Program-made: the position numbers and the translations under genes
Notes under the pieces: generated by a model
What the model was told of the DNA's origin: nothing
What the model saw: only the letters and a program-made list of their open reading frames with translations
Databases searched by the model: none
NCBI GenBank assembly: GCA_963625685.1
Contig: CAVFTR010000002.1
Coordinates: forward strand, 62,001 to 126,000
Direction of reading: 5' to 3'
DNA length: 64,000 bases
Source of the DNA: F23-B02 sp963625685
Lineage (GTDB): Bacteria; Bacillota; Clostridia; Oscillospirales; Oscillospiraceae
Shown here: in pieces, positions 57,885-64,000 of the stretch
Layout: each line of letters starts with the position of its first letter
Numbering within the stretch: the first letter of the stretch is position 1

Positions 57885-59468
57885 ATGATAACTGCACTGA
57901 AAAACGGCCTTATATACGACGGCACGGGCGCAAAGCCCTTTACCGGCGACGTCGTCATCGACGGCGACAGGATAGCGCATGTCGGCGCAAATGCGGCGGT
58001 AAAGGCGGATAAGCTCATCGACTGCACGGGAAAGTGCATCGCTCCGGGCTTTATCGACGCTCATTCGCACAACGACTTTTTCTGCGATTACGACAATGCC
58101 GAGGTCTACTTCGCGCCCTTCCTGCGTCAGGGCATAACCACGCAGGTGACGGGCAACTGCGGCTTTTCCTGCTTCGGCATAGAGCGCGGCTCGCAGTATG
58201 GGCAGTATGTCGGCGCGGGCCTTTTCGAGGCCAAGGCTCCCGGCAGCTTCAGGCAGTTTGTCGATGAAACGAAGGGCAGGCTTTTCGTGAACATCGTTCC
58301 GCTCATCGGCCACGGCACGGCGCGCATCGCCGTCAGCGGCCTGAAGCCCGGCAAAATGGACGCGCAGGGACGCGAAAAGATGCTGGAGCACGTGCGCGAG
58401 GCGATGGAAAACGGCGCGTTCGGCGGAAGCTTCGGCTTCATGTACGAGCCGGGCATGTATTCGGACATGGAGGAGCTCGTGGCCTTCGCCTCGGTCATCG
58501 CCGAGTATGACGGCATAGTGAGCGTCCATCCCCGCGCGAACTCCAAGATAGCCCTGGGCTATCCGCTCATATCAAAGCCGCATATAGAGCTCGCGCTCGA
58601 CGAGGTGATAGAGATAATGAAGCGCTCAAAGTGCCGCATGGAGTACTCTCACCTCATTTTCGTCGGCACGGCCTCGTGGAAGAGCATAGACCCCATGCTC
58701 AAAAAATTCTACGATTACCGCGCTCAGGGCTACGATATCGCCTACGACAACTATTCGATGACCTACGGCGCGTCGACGATAAACGTCATCTGTCCGCCCT
58801 GGTACATGGCGCTGTCGGAGCAGGAGAAGAAAAAGCCCGTGAACCGCCTGAAGCTGCGCGCGGTCATCGACGTTACGCGCCTGCTGCTGGGCATAGACTT
58901 CAAGGACATCACCATCGCCTATATTAACGACGAGCCGAGGTACAAGGCCTATGAGGGACGAAAGGTCAGCGAGGTCGCAAAGAGCGAGGGGCGCGGCTGC
59001 CTCGACCTCTATCTTGAGCTCATCGACGCCTCGAGGGGCGCGGGCAAGGTCTATCTTGACAAGTACTATAACGAGGAGCTCATCTGCCGCCTGATGAGAG
59101 ACGAGCTGAGCGTGTTCATGACGGACGCCTGGGTCGAGCCGCGCGGCGTGCAGAACGGCGCGGCCTTCCAGGGCTACCCGAACTTCCTGATAAAGGCGCG
59201 CGAAAACGGTATTCCCTGGGAGAGCGTCATAAACAAAATGAGCTGGAAGATCGCCGAGCGCTTCGGCTTTACCGAGCGCGGCCGCCTTGCCGGAGGCATG
59301 CTCGCCGACGTGACGGTCTTCGATCCCGCCGCGCTCAGGGTATTCCCCGACGAGCCCGGCAGGAGCGCCGAGGGCATAAGCCACGTCTTCGTAAACGGCG
59401 AAATGGCCGTTGAAGACGGCGTGCTCACAGGAGCCCGCAGCGGCAGCATGGTGCTCAAAAAAGCCTGA
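57885..59468 (+). CDS. N-acyl-D-amino-acid deacylase-type amidohydrolase
   Basis: 527-residue metal-dependent hydrolase of the amidohydrolase superfamily, D-aminoacylase group. The N-terminal beta part (LKNGLIYDGTGAKPFTGDVVIDGDRI) leads to the metal site IDAHSHND (about 58-65), TGNCG (near 88-92), the HPRAN and EYSHLIF histidines, and a late FMTDAW aspartate. The C-terminal GRLAGGMLADVTVFDP is typical. It should deacylate an N-acyl-D-amino acid or related amide. AAGGAGAACAGCC precedes the ATG. It is monocistronic, with its own promoter and a bidirectional terminator. Confidence 0.88.
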   Translation: MITALKNGLIYDGTGAKPFTGDVVIDGDRIAHVGANAAVKADKLIDCTGKCIAPGFIDAHSHNDFFCDYDNAEVYFAPFLRQGITTQVTGNCGFSCFGIERGSQYGQYVGAGLFEAKAPGSFRQFVDETKGRLFVNIVPLIGHGTARIAVSGLKPGKMDAQGREKMLEHVREAMENGAFGGSFGFMYEPGMYSDMEELVAFASVIAEYDGIVSVHPRANSKIALGYPLISKPHIELALDEVIEIMKRSKCRMEYSHLIFVGTASWKSIDPMLKKFYDYRAQGYDIAYDNYSMTYGASTINVICPPWYMALSEQEKKKPVNRLKLRAVIDVTRLLLGIDFKDITIAYINDEPRYKAYEGRKVSEVAKSEGRGCLDLYLELIDASRGAGKVYLDKYYNEELICRLMRDELSVFMTDAWVEPRGVQNGAAFQGYPNFLIKARENGIPWESVINKMSWKIAERFGFTERGRLAGGMLADVTVFDPAALRVFPDEPGRSAEGISHVFVNGEMAVEDGVLTGARSGSMVLKKA

Positions 59469-59487
59469 TGCAGATCGTGATGAAGAT

Positions 59488-59523
59488 AAAGCTCCCGGCT
59501 CGGCAGAGTCGGGAGCTTTTCGT
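59488..59523. terminator. Bidirectional terminator between amidohydrolase and panB
   Basis: AAAGCTCCCGGCTC (59488-59501) pairs with 59506-59519 with one G-T pair; T and A runs flank it. Confidence 0.85.
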
Positions 59524-60390
59524 TTATATATCCAGCGTTTTTTCAAGCTCGGCGGTGAAGGCCGCGAACTCCTCCCTGTCGCCGGTGAATTTATACTTGT
59601 GCTCGGGAGCGGGGAAGGCGCCGGACTTGACCTCGGCGATGTAATCCTTCATGCCCTGAGTCGCGATATCGCCGATGCTGCAATATTTCTTCGCAAACTT
59701 GGGTGTAAAATTTTTGTACACGCCCAGCGCGTCGGCCGCGAGGATCACCTGACCGTCGCAGTCGCTGCCGGCTCCGATGCCGTAGACGGGTATGGGCAGG
59801 ATCTTATGCACGAACGCGGCGGTCTCCTCGGGGACGCCCTCGAGCAGCAGCACGCGCGCTCCGGCCTTGTATACCGCTATGGCGTCGTCGATGACCGCCT
59901 TTGCCGTCGCGGTGTTCTTGCCCTGCACCTTGAAGCCGCCCATGGCCGCGCTGCTCTGAGGGGTGAGGCCTATATGGCCGAACACGACGATGCCGGCATT
60001 CGCGATGGCGCGGATCTTGTCGGCGACCGCAACGCCGCCCTCAAGCTTCACCGCGTCCACGCCGCCCTCCTTCATGAAGCGCACGGCGTTGTTGACGGCG
60101 TCCTCCGTGCTCGCATGATACGCGCCGAAGGGCATGTCGCCGATGATATAGGTATTCGGAGCGCCGCGCCGCACGCCCTGACAGTGGGCGATGGACATAT
60201 CCATCGTGACCGGCACCGTGCCCTCGTAGCCGTAGATTATCATGCCCATGGAATCGCCTACCAGGATCATGTCCATGCCGGCGTCCTCGGCGAAGGAGGC
60301 CATGCACGAGTCGTAGATGACCATCCATGCGGCCTTTTCGCCGCTTTCCTTCATCTGCTGAAGATCGAGTATCGTTTTCTTTTTCGCCAT
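59524..60390 (-). CDS. panB: 3-methyl-2-oxobutanoate hydroxymethyltransferase
   Basis: 288-residue first enzyme of pantothenate synthesis, adding a hydroxymethyl group from methylene-tetrahydrofolate to 2-oxoisovalerate. LVGDSMGMIIYGYEGTVPVT carries the magnesium-binding Asp, EGGV the catalytic Glu region, and HIGLTPQS the later signature. AGGAGGAGCTGTAAA precedes the ATG at 60390; the longer frame beyond it is leader. panC and panD are absent nearby, so the pathway is split or pantoate is used otherwise. Confidence 0.94.
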   Translation of the reverse strand: MAKKKTILDLQQMKESGEKAAWMVIYDSCMASFAEDAGMDMILVGDSMGMIIYGYEGTVPVTMDMSIAHCQGVRRGAPNTYIIGDMPFGAYHASTEDAVNNAVRFMKEGGVDAVKLEGGVAVADKIRAIANAGIVVFGHIGLTPQSSAAMGGFKVQGKNTATAKAVIDDAIAVYKAGARVLLLEGVPEETAAFVHKILPIPVYGIGAGSDCDGQVILAADALGVYKNFTPKFAKKYCSIGDIATQGMKDYIAEVKSGAFPAPEHKYKFTGDREEFAAFTAELEKTLDI

Positions 60391-60475
60391 TTTACAGCTC
60401 CTCCTGAATGTTCGTATGGAAAAACCGCGCAGAGCCCGCACCCGCCGGCTCCGAACGGCCCGATGTTCGGATATG

Positions 60476-60504
60476 ATTATACCAAGCCGCGCGCCGGATA
60501 TCAA
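60476..60504 (-). promoter_or_regulatory. Promoter of panB
   Basis: Minus strand: TTGATA (60504-60499), 17-bp spacer, perfect TATAAT (60481-60476). Confidence 0.7.
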
Positions 60505-60531
60505 CCGGAAAATCGCGCCCGTGCAAGCCGC

Positions 60532-60560
60532 TTGCCGTAAAGCGCGTGATGTGATATGCT
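60532..60560 (+). promoter_or_regulatory. Promoter of the alarmone synthetase gene
   Basis: TTGCCG (60532-60537), 17-bp spacer, TATGCT (60555-60560). Confidence 0.5.
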
Positions 60561-60623
60561 GTTATATACAGATATGGTACCGTTGATCGACGGCAGACTG
60601 AAAAGAAAAGAGGAAACGGACAG

Positions 60624-61280
60624 ATGATAAACGGCAAAGCAAGTTCATCGCTCGAAAACAGCCCGCACGAGATACTTCTGATGCGAAACCTGTATGAATC
60701 CGCGGTCAGACAGCTGTCGCTCAAATTCGAGATACTCAACCGCGAGTTTGAGACCCTTTACGCCAGAAATCCGATCCACCATATCGAGGGCCGCGTAAAG
60801 AGCCCCGAGAGCATCGCGGCGAAGCTCCGCAAAAAGGGGCTGCCGCTCACGATCGAGGCGGCGATGGAGAACATAAACGATATTGCCGGCGTGCGCGTCG
60901 TGTGCAGCTATATAGATGATGTGTACCGCGTTGCGGAGATGCTCGAGCGGCAGGAGGATATCACGATCCTGAAAAGGCAGGACTATATCGCGATGCCTAA
61001 TTATAACGGCTATCGCTCCCTGCACCTTGATATATGCGTGCCGGTGTACCTGTCGGACAGGACAGAGCACATAAAGGCCGAGATACAGATACGCACGATC
61101 GCAATGGATTTCTGGGCGAGCCTCGAGCACGATATCCGCTATAAGGTCGACAAATCTACTCTCCCCGAGGGCATCAATGAGGAGATGTTCGCCTGCGCCG
61201 GCAAGATAGCGGAGATAGACAGGCAGATGCAGGATATGTACCTGCGCATAAAGGCCGCGGAGAAAGCGGCGTCCGACTGA
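60624..61280 (+). CDS. Small alarmone synthetase (RelP/RelQ-like)
   Basis: 218-residue RelA/SpoT-type synthetase domain protein making (p)ppGpp from ATP and GDP or GTP. It has no HD hydrolase and no TGS/ACT regulatory domains. VKSPESIAAKLRKKGLP (ATP site), DIAGVRVVC, and NYNGYRSLHLDI (GDP/GTP site with catalytic acids EIQIRT downstream) are all present. N- and C-terminal helices flank the catalytic part. AAAGAGGAAACGGAC precedes the ATG. It is monocistronic. Confidence 0.92.
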   Translation: MINGKASSSLENSPHEILLMRNLYESAVRQLSLKFEILNREFETLYARNPIHHIEGRVKSPESIAAKLRKKGLPLTIEAAMENINDIAGVRVVCSYIDDVYRVAEMLERQEDITILKRQDYIAMPNYNGYRSLHLDICVPVYLSDRTEHIKAEIQIRTIAMDFWASLEHDIRYKVDKSTLPEGINEEMFACAGKIAEIDRQMQDMYLRIKAAEKAASD

Positions 61281-61330
61281 CACGATCTCCGGCCCGCGCT
61301 GCTTTTTTGATCATTTTCTAACCGTGGGCA

Positions 61331-61359
61331 TTGACAAGCGGATATCCGCGCCGTATAAT
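61331..61359 (+). promoter_or_regulatory. Consensus promoter of the TetR gene
   Basis: Perfect TTGACA (61331-61336), 17-bp spacer, perfect TATAAT (61354-61359). Confidence 0.85.
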
Positions 61360-61370
61360 ATAGCAGTGCT

Positions 61371-61387
61371 ATATAACAGCGTTATAT
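61371..61387. promoter_or_regulatory. TetR operator palindrome
   Basis: ATATAAC-AGC-GTTATAT is a perfect 7+3+7 dyad lying about 12 bp after the -10 element, where a repressor blocks a strong promoter. The adjacent TetR protein is the likely binder. Confidence 0.72.
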
Positions 61388-61408
61388 TTTGCAAAGAGGA
61401 GGGACGCT

Positions 61409-62047
61409 ATGTCCGTTAAAGCAGACAACACCAGAGAGAATATACTCAATACGGCGAAAAAGCATTTCCTGCGGGACGGGCTTGACGGCGCGTCGCTCCG
61501 GAATATCGTAAAGGACGCGGGGCTCACAACGGGAGCCTTCTATAAGTATTTCCCGACAAAGGAAAGCCTGTTTGACGCGCTCACGGACCCGTATGTGGAG
61601 CATATATATCAAATTTACGATGACGTGCTGGCGGATTTCGAGCTGCTTTCGCCTCAGGAGCAGACCGATCACATGGCGGCGTCCTCGGAGGACGGGATAG
61701 AGCGGATCGTCGATTATGTTTACGATAATTACGACAGCTTCCGTCTGCTGTTAAAATGCGGGGACAGCGGGAAATACGCAGATTTCATACACAATATGGT
61801 CGAGCGCGAGATACAGTCCACGCTGAACTATATGCAGACCCTGCAAGGGGCGGGCATTGAGATACCCATTGTCGAAAAGGCTCTTCTGCACATGATAAGC
61901 ACGGGCTTTTTCTCGGCTGTCTTTCAGATAGTCGAGCATGATATAGACAAGGATACGGCCAAGGCCAATATCGCGCAGCTGAAGGAGTTCCAGACCGGCG
62001 GTTGGGAGAGATTGCTGGGCGTGAGCTTCCCTCAGGAGCCGGCCTGA
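61409..62047 (+). CDS. TetR-family repressor
   Basis: 212-residue regulator: N-terminal helix-turn-helix (about 8-55, LRNIVKDAGLTTGAFYKYFPTKESLF) and a helical ligand domain. It has a perfect consensus promoter and a matching dyad operator, so it is presumably autoregulated. It lies directly upstream of two half-ABC transporter genes, which it probably also controls. AAGAGGAGGGACGCT precedes the ATG. Confidence 0.92.
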   Translation: MSVKADNTRENILNTAKKHFLRDGLDGASLRNIVKDAGLTTGAFYKYFPTKESLFDALTDPYVEHIYQIYDDVLADFELLSPQEQTDHMAASSEDGIERIVDYVYDNYDSFRLLLKCGDSGKYADFIHNMVEREIQSTLNYMQTLQGAGIEIPIVEKALLHMISTGFFSAVFQIVEHDIDKDTAKANIAQLKEFQTGGWERLLGVSFPQEPA

Positions 62048-62079
62048 CCGCAATAACGCAGTTTGTTTTTTGCACCTTA

Positions 62080-62095
62080 GTTAGCCGATGCTAAC
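62080..62095. promoter_or_regulatory. GTTAGC-GCTAAC dyad before the ABC pair
   Basis: GTTAGC (62080-62085), 4-bp spacer, GCTAAC (62090-62095), extended by TTA and CAA flanks. The shape recalls DtxR/IdeR-type iron boxes (TTAGGTTAG-like), and differs from the TetR dyad at 61371. Confidence 0.45.
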
Positions 62096-62135
62096 CAAAA
62101 CATAAGAGTCAGAACCATCAAAGGAGCGTGTAAGC

Positions 62136-63899
62136 ATGGAGGAAAAGAAAAGATCGTGGGTGAGCTGGCTGCTCGAGTGGTCGGCCCCGCAGAAGACCCT
62201 GTATCTGCGGAGCGTGCTGCTCGCCGCGGCCAACGTTGTTTTGAAGATAATTCCGTATTTTCTGATAGCGGATATCGTGCGCCTGCTTCTCGGCGGAGAA
62301 ACGGAGCTTTCCGCGTATCTGACAAAGACGGCGCTTATCGCCCTGTCGTTTATCGCCGCCGAGCTTCTTCATTCCGCGTCCACGACACTGTCGCATAAGG
62401 CGACCTTCGCGGTCCTTTCCGATATCCGAAAAATGTGCTGCGACAAGCTGGCAAGGGTATCCCTGGGCTATGTCAAGGACACGCCCTCCGGAAGCTTCAA
62501 GAATATAATGGTCGAGCGCATCGACAGCATCGAGACGACGCTCGCGCACATCGTGCCGGAGTTCACCTCGAATCTCCTGGCGCCGCTGATCATTCTCGTC
62601 TATTTCTTCACGCTCGACTGGCGGCTCGCGCTTTGGTCCCTGCTCCCGATCGCCATAGGCTTTGCGTCCTACGGCGGAATGATGATCAACTACAAGCCGA
62701 ACTTTGAAAGGACCGTAAGGGCCACAAAGGAGCTCAATGACGCGGCGGTCGAATACATCGACGGCATCGAGGTCATAAAGGCCTTCGGCAGGACGGAGAG
62801 CTCCTACGCCAAGTTCACGTCGGCGGCGAAGGAATATGCAGGCTCCTTTATAAACTGGATGAGAAGCTGCTCTGTTTTCCACGGGCTTGCAATGACCGTA
62901 ACGCCGTACACCCTGCTCACGGTGCTGCCCTTCGGCGCGCATTATGTCGCAGCCGGAACGCTTTCGCTCTCCGACTTTATCCTCTGCGTCATTTTGTCTC
63001 TCGGCATCGTGGGGCCCCTTATCACCGTCATGTCCTATACGGACGATCTGGGCAAGATAGACGTTATCGTCGGCGAGGTCGCGGGCATACTCGGACAGCC
63101 CGGGCTTGAGCGCCCGCCGGAGAGCGAGGCTGCTCCCAAGGACAATTCCGTCGTGCTCGAAAACGTGCGCTTTGCCTATCACGACAAGGAGGTGCTGCAC
63201 GGTATAGATATGGAGCTGAAGGCCGGCAGCGTGAACGCCGTCGTCGGCCCCTCCGGCAGCGGCAAATCGACGATAGCAAAGCTGATAGCCTCCTTCTGGG
63301 ACGTGTCCTCCGGCAGCATAAGGATAGGCGGAGCGGACATCAGGCAGCTGTCCCTTGAGGAATATAACGGAAAGATCGCCTATGTCGCGCAGGATAACTA
63401 CCTGTTTAACGAAACGGTCATGGAAAACATCCGCCACGGCAGGCCAAACGCCACGGATGAGGAGGTCGTCGAGGTCACGAAGAAGAGCGGCTGCTATGAA
63501 TTTATCATGCAGCTGGAAAACGGCTTCGAAACCATTGTCGGCGGTGCGGGCGGCCATCTGTCCGGCGGCGAGCGGCAGAGGATATCCATTGCGAGGGCCA
63601 TGCTCAAGGACGCGCCAATCGTCATCCTCGACGAGGCGACGGCCTACACAGACCCCGAAAACGAGGCCGTTGTGCAAGGCTCCATCGCAAGGCTCGTTGC
63701 GGGAAAGACGCTTATCGTCATTGCGCACAGGCTGTCCACCGTGAAGGACAGCGACTGCATTTTTGTCGTGGAGGACGGACAGATCGCGGGCAGCGGAACG
63801 CATGAGGAGCTTCTGAGCTCCTGCCCGCTTTACAGACAGATGTGGCAGGCGCATATCTCCGCGAGGGACACGGCAAAGGAGGATGAGGAGAATGTTTGA
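62136..63899 (+). CDS. ABC exporter-fold half transporter (permease-ATPase), first of a pair
   Basis: 587 residues: a six-helix type IV ABC membrane domain (about 15-310) followed by the ATPase domain (about 335-575) with Walker A GPSGSGKST, Q-loop YVAQDNY, signature LSGGERQR, Walker B VILDEAT and switch IAHR. The second gene overlaps its stop by 8 bp, so they form a heterodimer. A TetR regulator upstream suits drug or metabolite export; the GTTAGC dyad instead recalls iron control, and IrtAB/YbtPQ transporters of this fold import siderophores. Direction and substrate remain open. AAAGGAGCGTGTAAGC precedes the ATG. Confidence 0.9.
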   Translation: MEEKKRSWVSWLLEWSAPQKTLYLRSVLLAAANVVLKIIPYFLIADIVRLLLGGETELSAYLTKTALIALSFIAAELLHSASTTLSHKATFAVLSDIRKMCCDKLARVSLGYVKDTPSGSFKNIMVERIDSIETTLAHIVPEFTSNLLAPLIILVYFFTLDWRLALWSLLPIAIGFASYGGMMINYKPNFERTVRATKELNDAAVEYIDGIEVIKAFGRTESSYAKFTSAAKEYAGSFINWMRSCSVFHGLAMTVTPYTLLTVLPFGAHYVAAGTLSLSDFILCVILSLGIVGPLITVMSYTDDLGKIDVIVGEVAGILGQPGLERPPESEAAPKDNSVVLENVRFAYHDKEVLHGIDMELKAGSVNAVVGPSGSGKSTIAKLIASFWDVSSGSIRIGGADIRQLSLEEYNGKIAYVAQDNYLFNETVMENIRHGRPNATDEEVVEVTKKSGCYEFIMQLENGFETIVGGAGGHLSGGERQRISIARAMLKDAPIVILDEATAYTDPENEAVVQGSIARLVAGKTLIVIAHRLSTVKDSDCIFVVEDGQIAGSGTHEELLSSCPLYRQMWQAHISARDTAKEDEENV

Positions 63900-64000
63900 G
63901 GTGCTGTCAAAGTTCTTCCGCTTCTGCGGAAGGGAAAACGGCAATAAATTCAAGCTTTCCATGCTGCTCGGGCTTATAGAGGCGCTCGCCTCCGCAATGA
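63892..64000 (+). CDS. Second ABC half transporter, N-terminus only
   Basis: The ATG at 63892 overlaps the end of the first ABC gene and follows GGAGGATGAGGAG. Only about 36 residues are visible (MFEVLSKFFRFCGRENG and onward, the start of a first membrane helix) before the right edge. By position it is the partner subunit of the preceding half transporter. Confidence 0.8.
   Translation, partial: MFEVLSKFFRFCGRENGNKFKLSMLLGLIEALASAM

Noticed and set aside
62118..63962. Open frame of 614 codons on the minus strand opposite the first ABC gene
   Set aside because: Antisense shadow of a gene with all ABC motifs; no ribosome site and no recognisable domain.

Overview
The window looks like a chromosomal segment of a low-oxygen, gut-type Clostridia (Bacillota) bacterium with a fairly GC-rich genome. 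The clues are an infC-rpmI-rplT operon with an L20-type leader, a CIRCE heat-shock operator, SLH surface-protein domains, a small RelP/RelQ-type alarmone synthetase, a corrinoid methyl-transfer module and several 4Fe-4S or flavin redox enzymes. The placement is an inference from gene content; the sequence carries no rRNA. There is no prophage, transposase or CRISPR array. Almost every gene is intact, operons are tight with many ATGA-type overlaps, and Rho-independent hairpins mark most unit ends.

Layout. 0-9.1 kb: copper P-type ATPase (cut by the left edge), an unrecognised membrane protein with a TetR-like operator, housekeeping hydrolases, a phosphopantetheinyl transferase, a GtrB-type glycosyltransferase, a NUDIX enzyme, a histidine-kinase-like protein without its phospho-acceptor His, and gapA. 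9.1-17.9 kb: an accessory catabolic island. A PucR-type regulator stands divergent from an old-yellow-enzyme/2-enoate reductase plus SDR operon, and is followed by an MFS carrier, a GntP-like permease and a second SDR. A near-identical hairpin lies at each end of the block. 18.0-21.9 kb: an LRR-SLH surface protein with a frameshifted signal peptide, a TSUP permease with a metallo-beta-lactamase-fold hydrolase, a YoaK-family protein, and a 277-bp array of hairpins. 21.9-29.1 kb: a corrinoid methyl-transfer module (homocysteine methyltransferase-like protein, corrinoid-activating Fe-S ATPase, DUF2284 protein, and a UroD-type methyltransferase fused to its own B12-binding domain), then a dehydrogenase behind a textbook MerR-type promoter and its MerR regulator.

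29.4-37.1 kb: four tRNA genes (Val, Phe, Gly, Cys in transcription order), hslO, a methyltransferase, a TrpR-like regulator, an NfeD-SPFH pair, and a hexokinase translationally coupled to a zinc/manganese-type ABC importer. 37.1-42.6 kb: an amino-acid ABC importer with an AbgB-like M20 amidohydrolase behind ARG-box-like sites, a secreted protein, and Hsp20 under CIRCE. 42.8-49.4 kb: a membrane polyferredoxin and a glgB-glgA-GH13 glycogen operon. 49.5-57.7 kb: VOC protein, lysA, a tandem-OB SSB, deoC, the IF3/L35/L20 operon, YitT, LysR, TrmH-type methyltransferase and a tautomerase. 57.8-64 kb: D-aminoacylase-type amidohydrolase, panB, alarmone synthetase, and a TetR regulator with a pair of half-size ABC transporters, the second cut by the right edge.

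The two most promising candidates for undescribed biology are the 9.3-17.8 kb enone/hydroxyl redox island and the 21.9-27.0 kb fused methyltransferase-corrinoid system. The substrates of both cannot be read from sequence alone.
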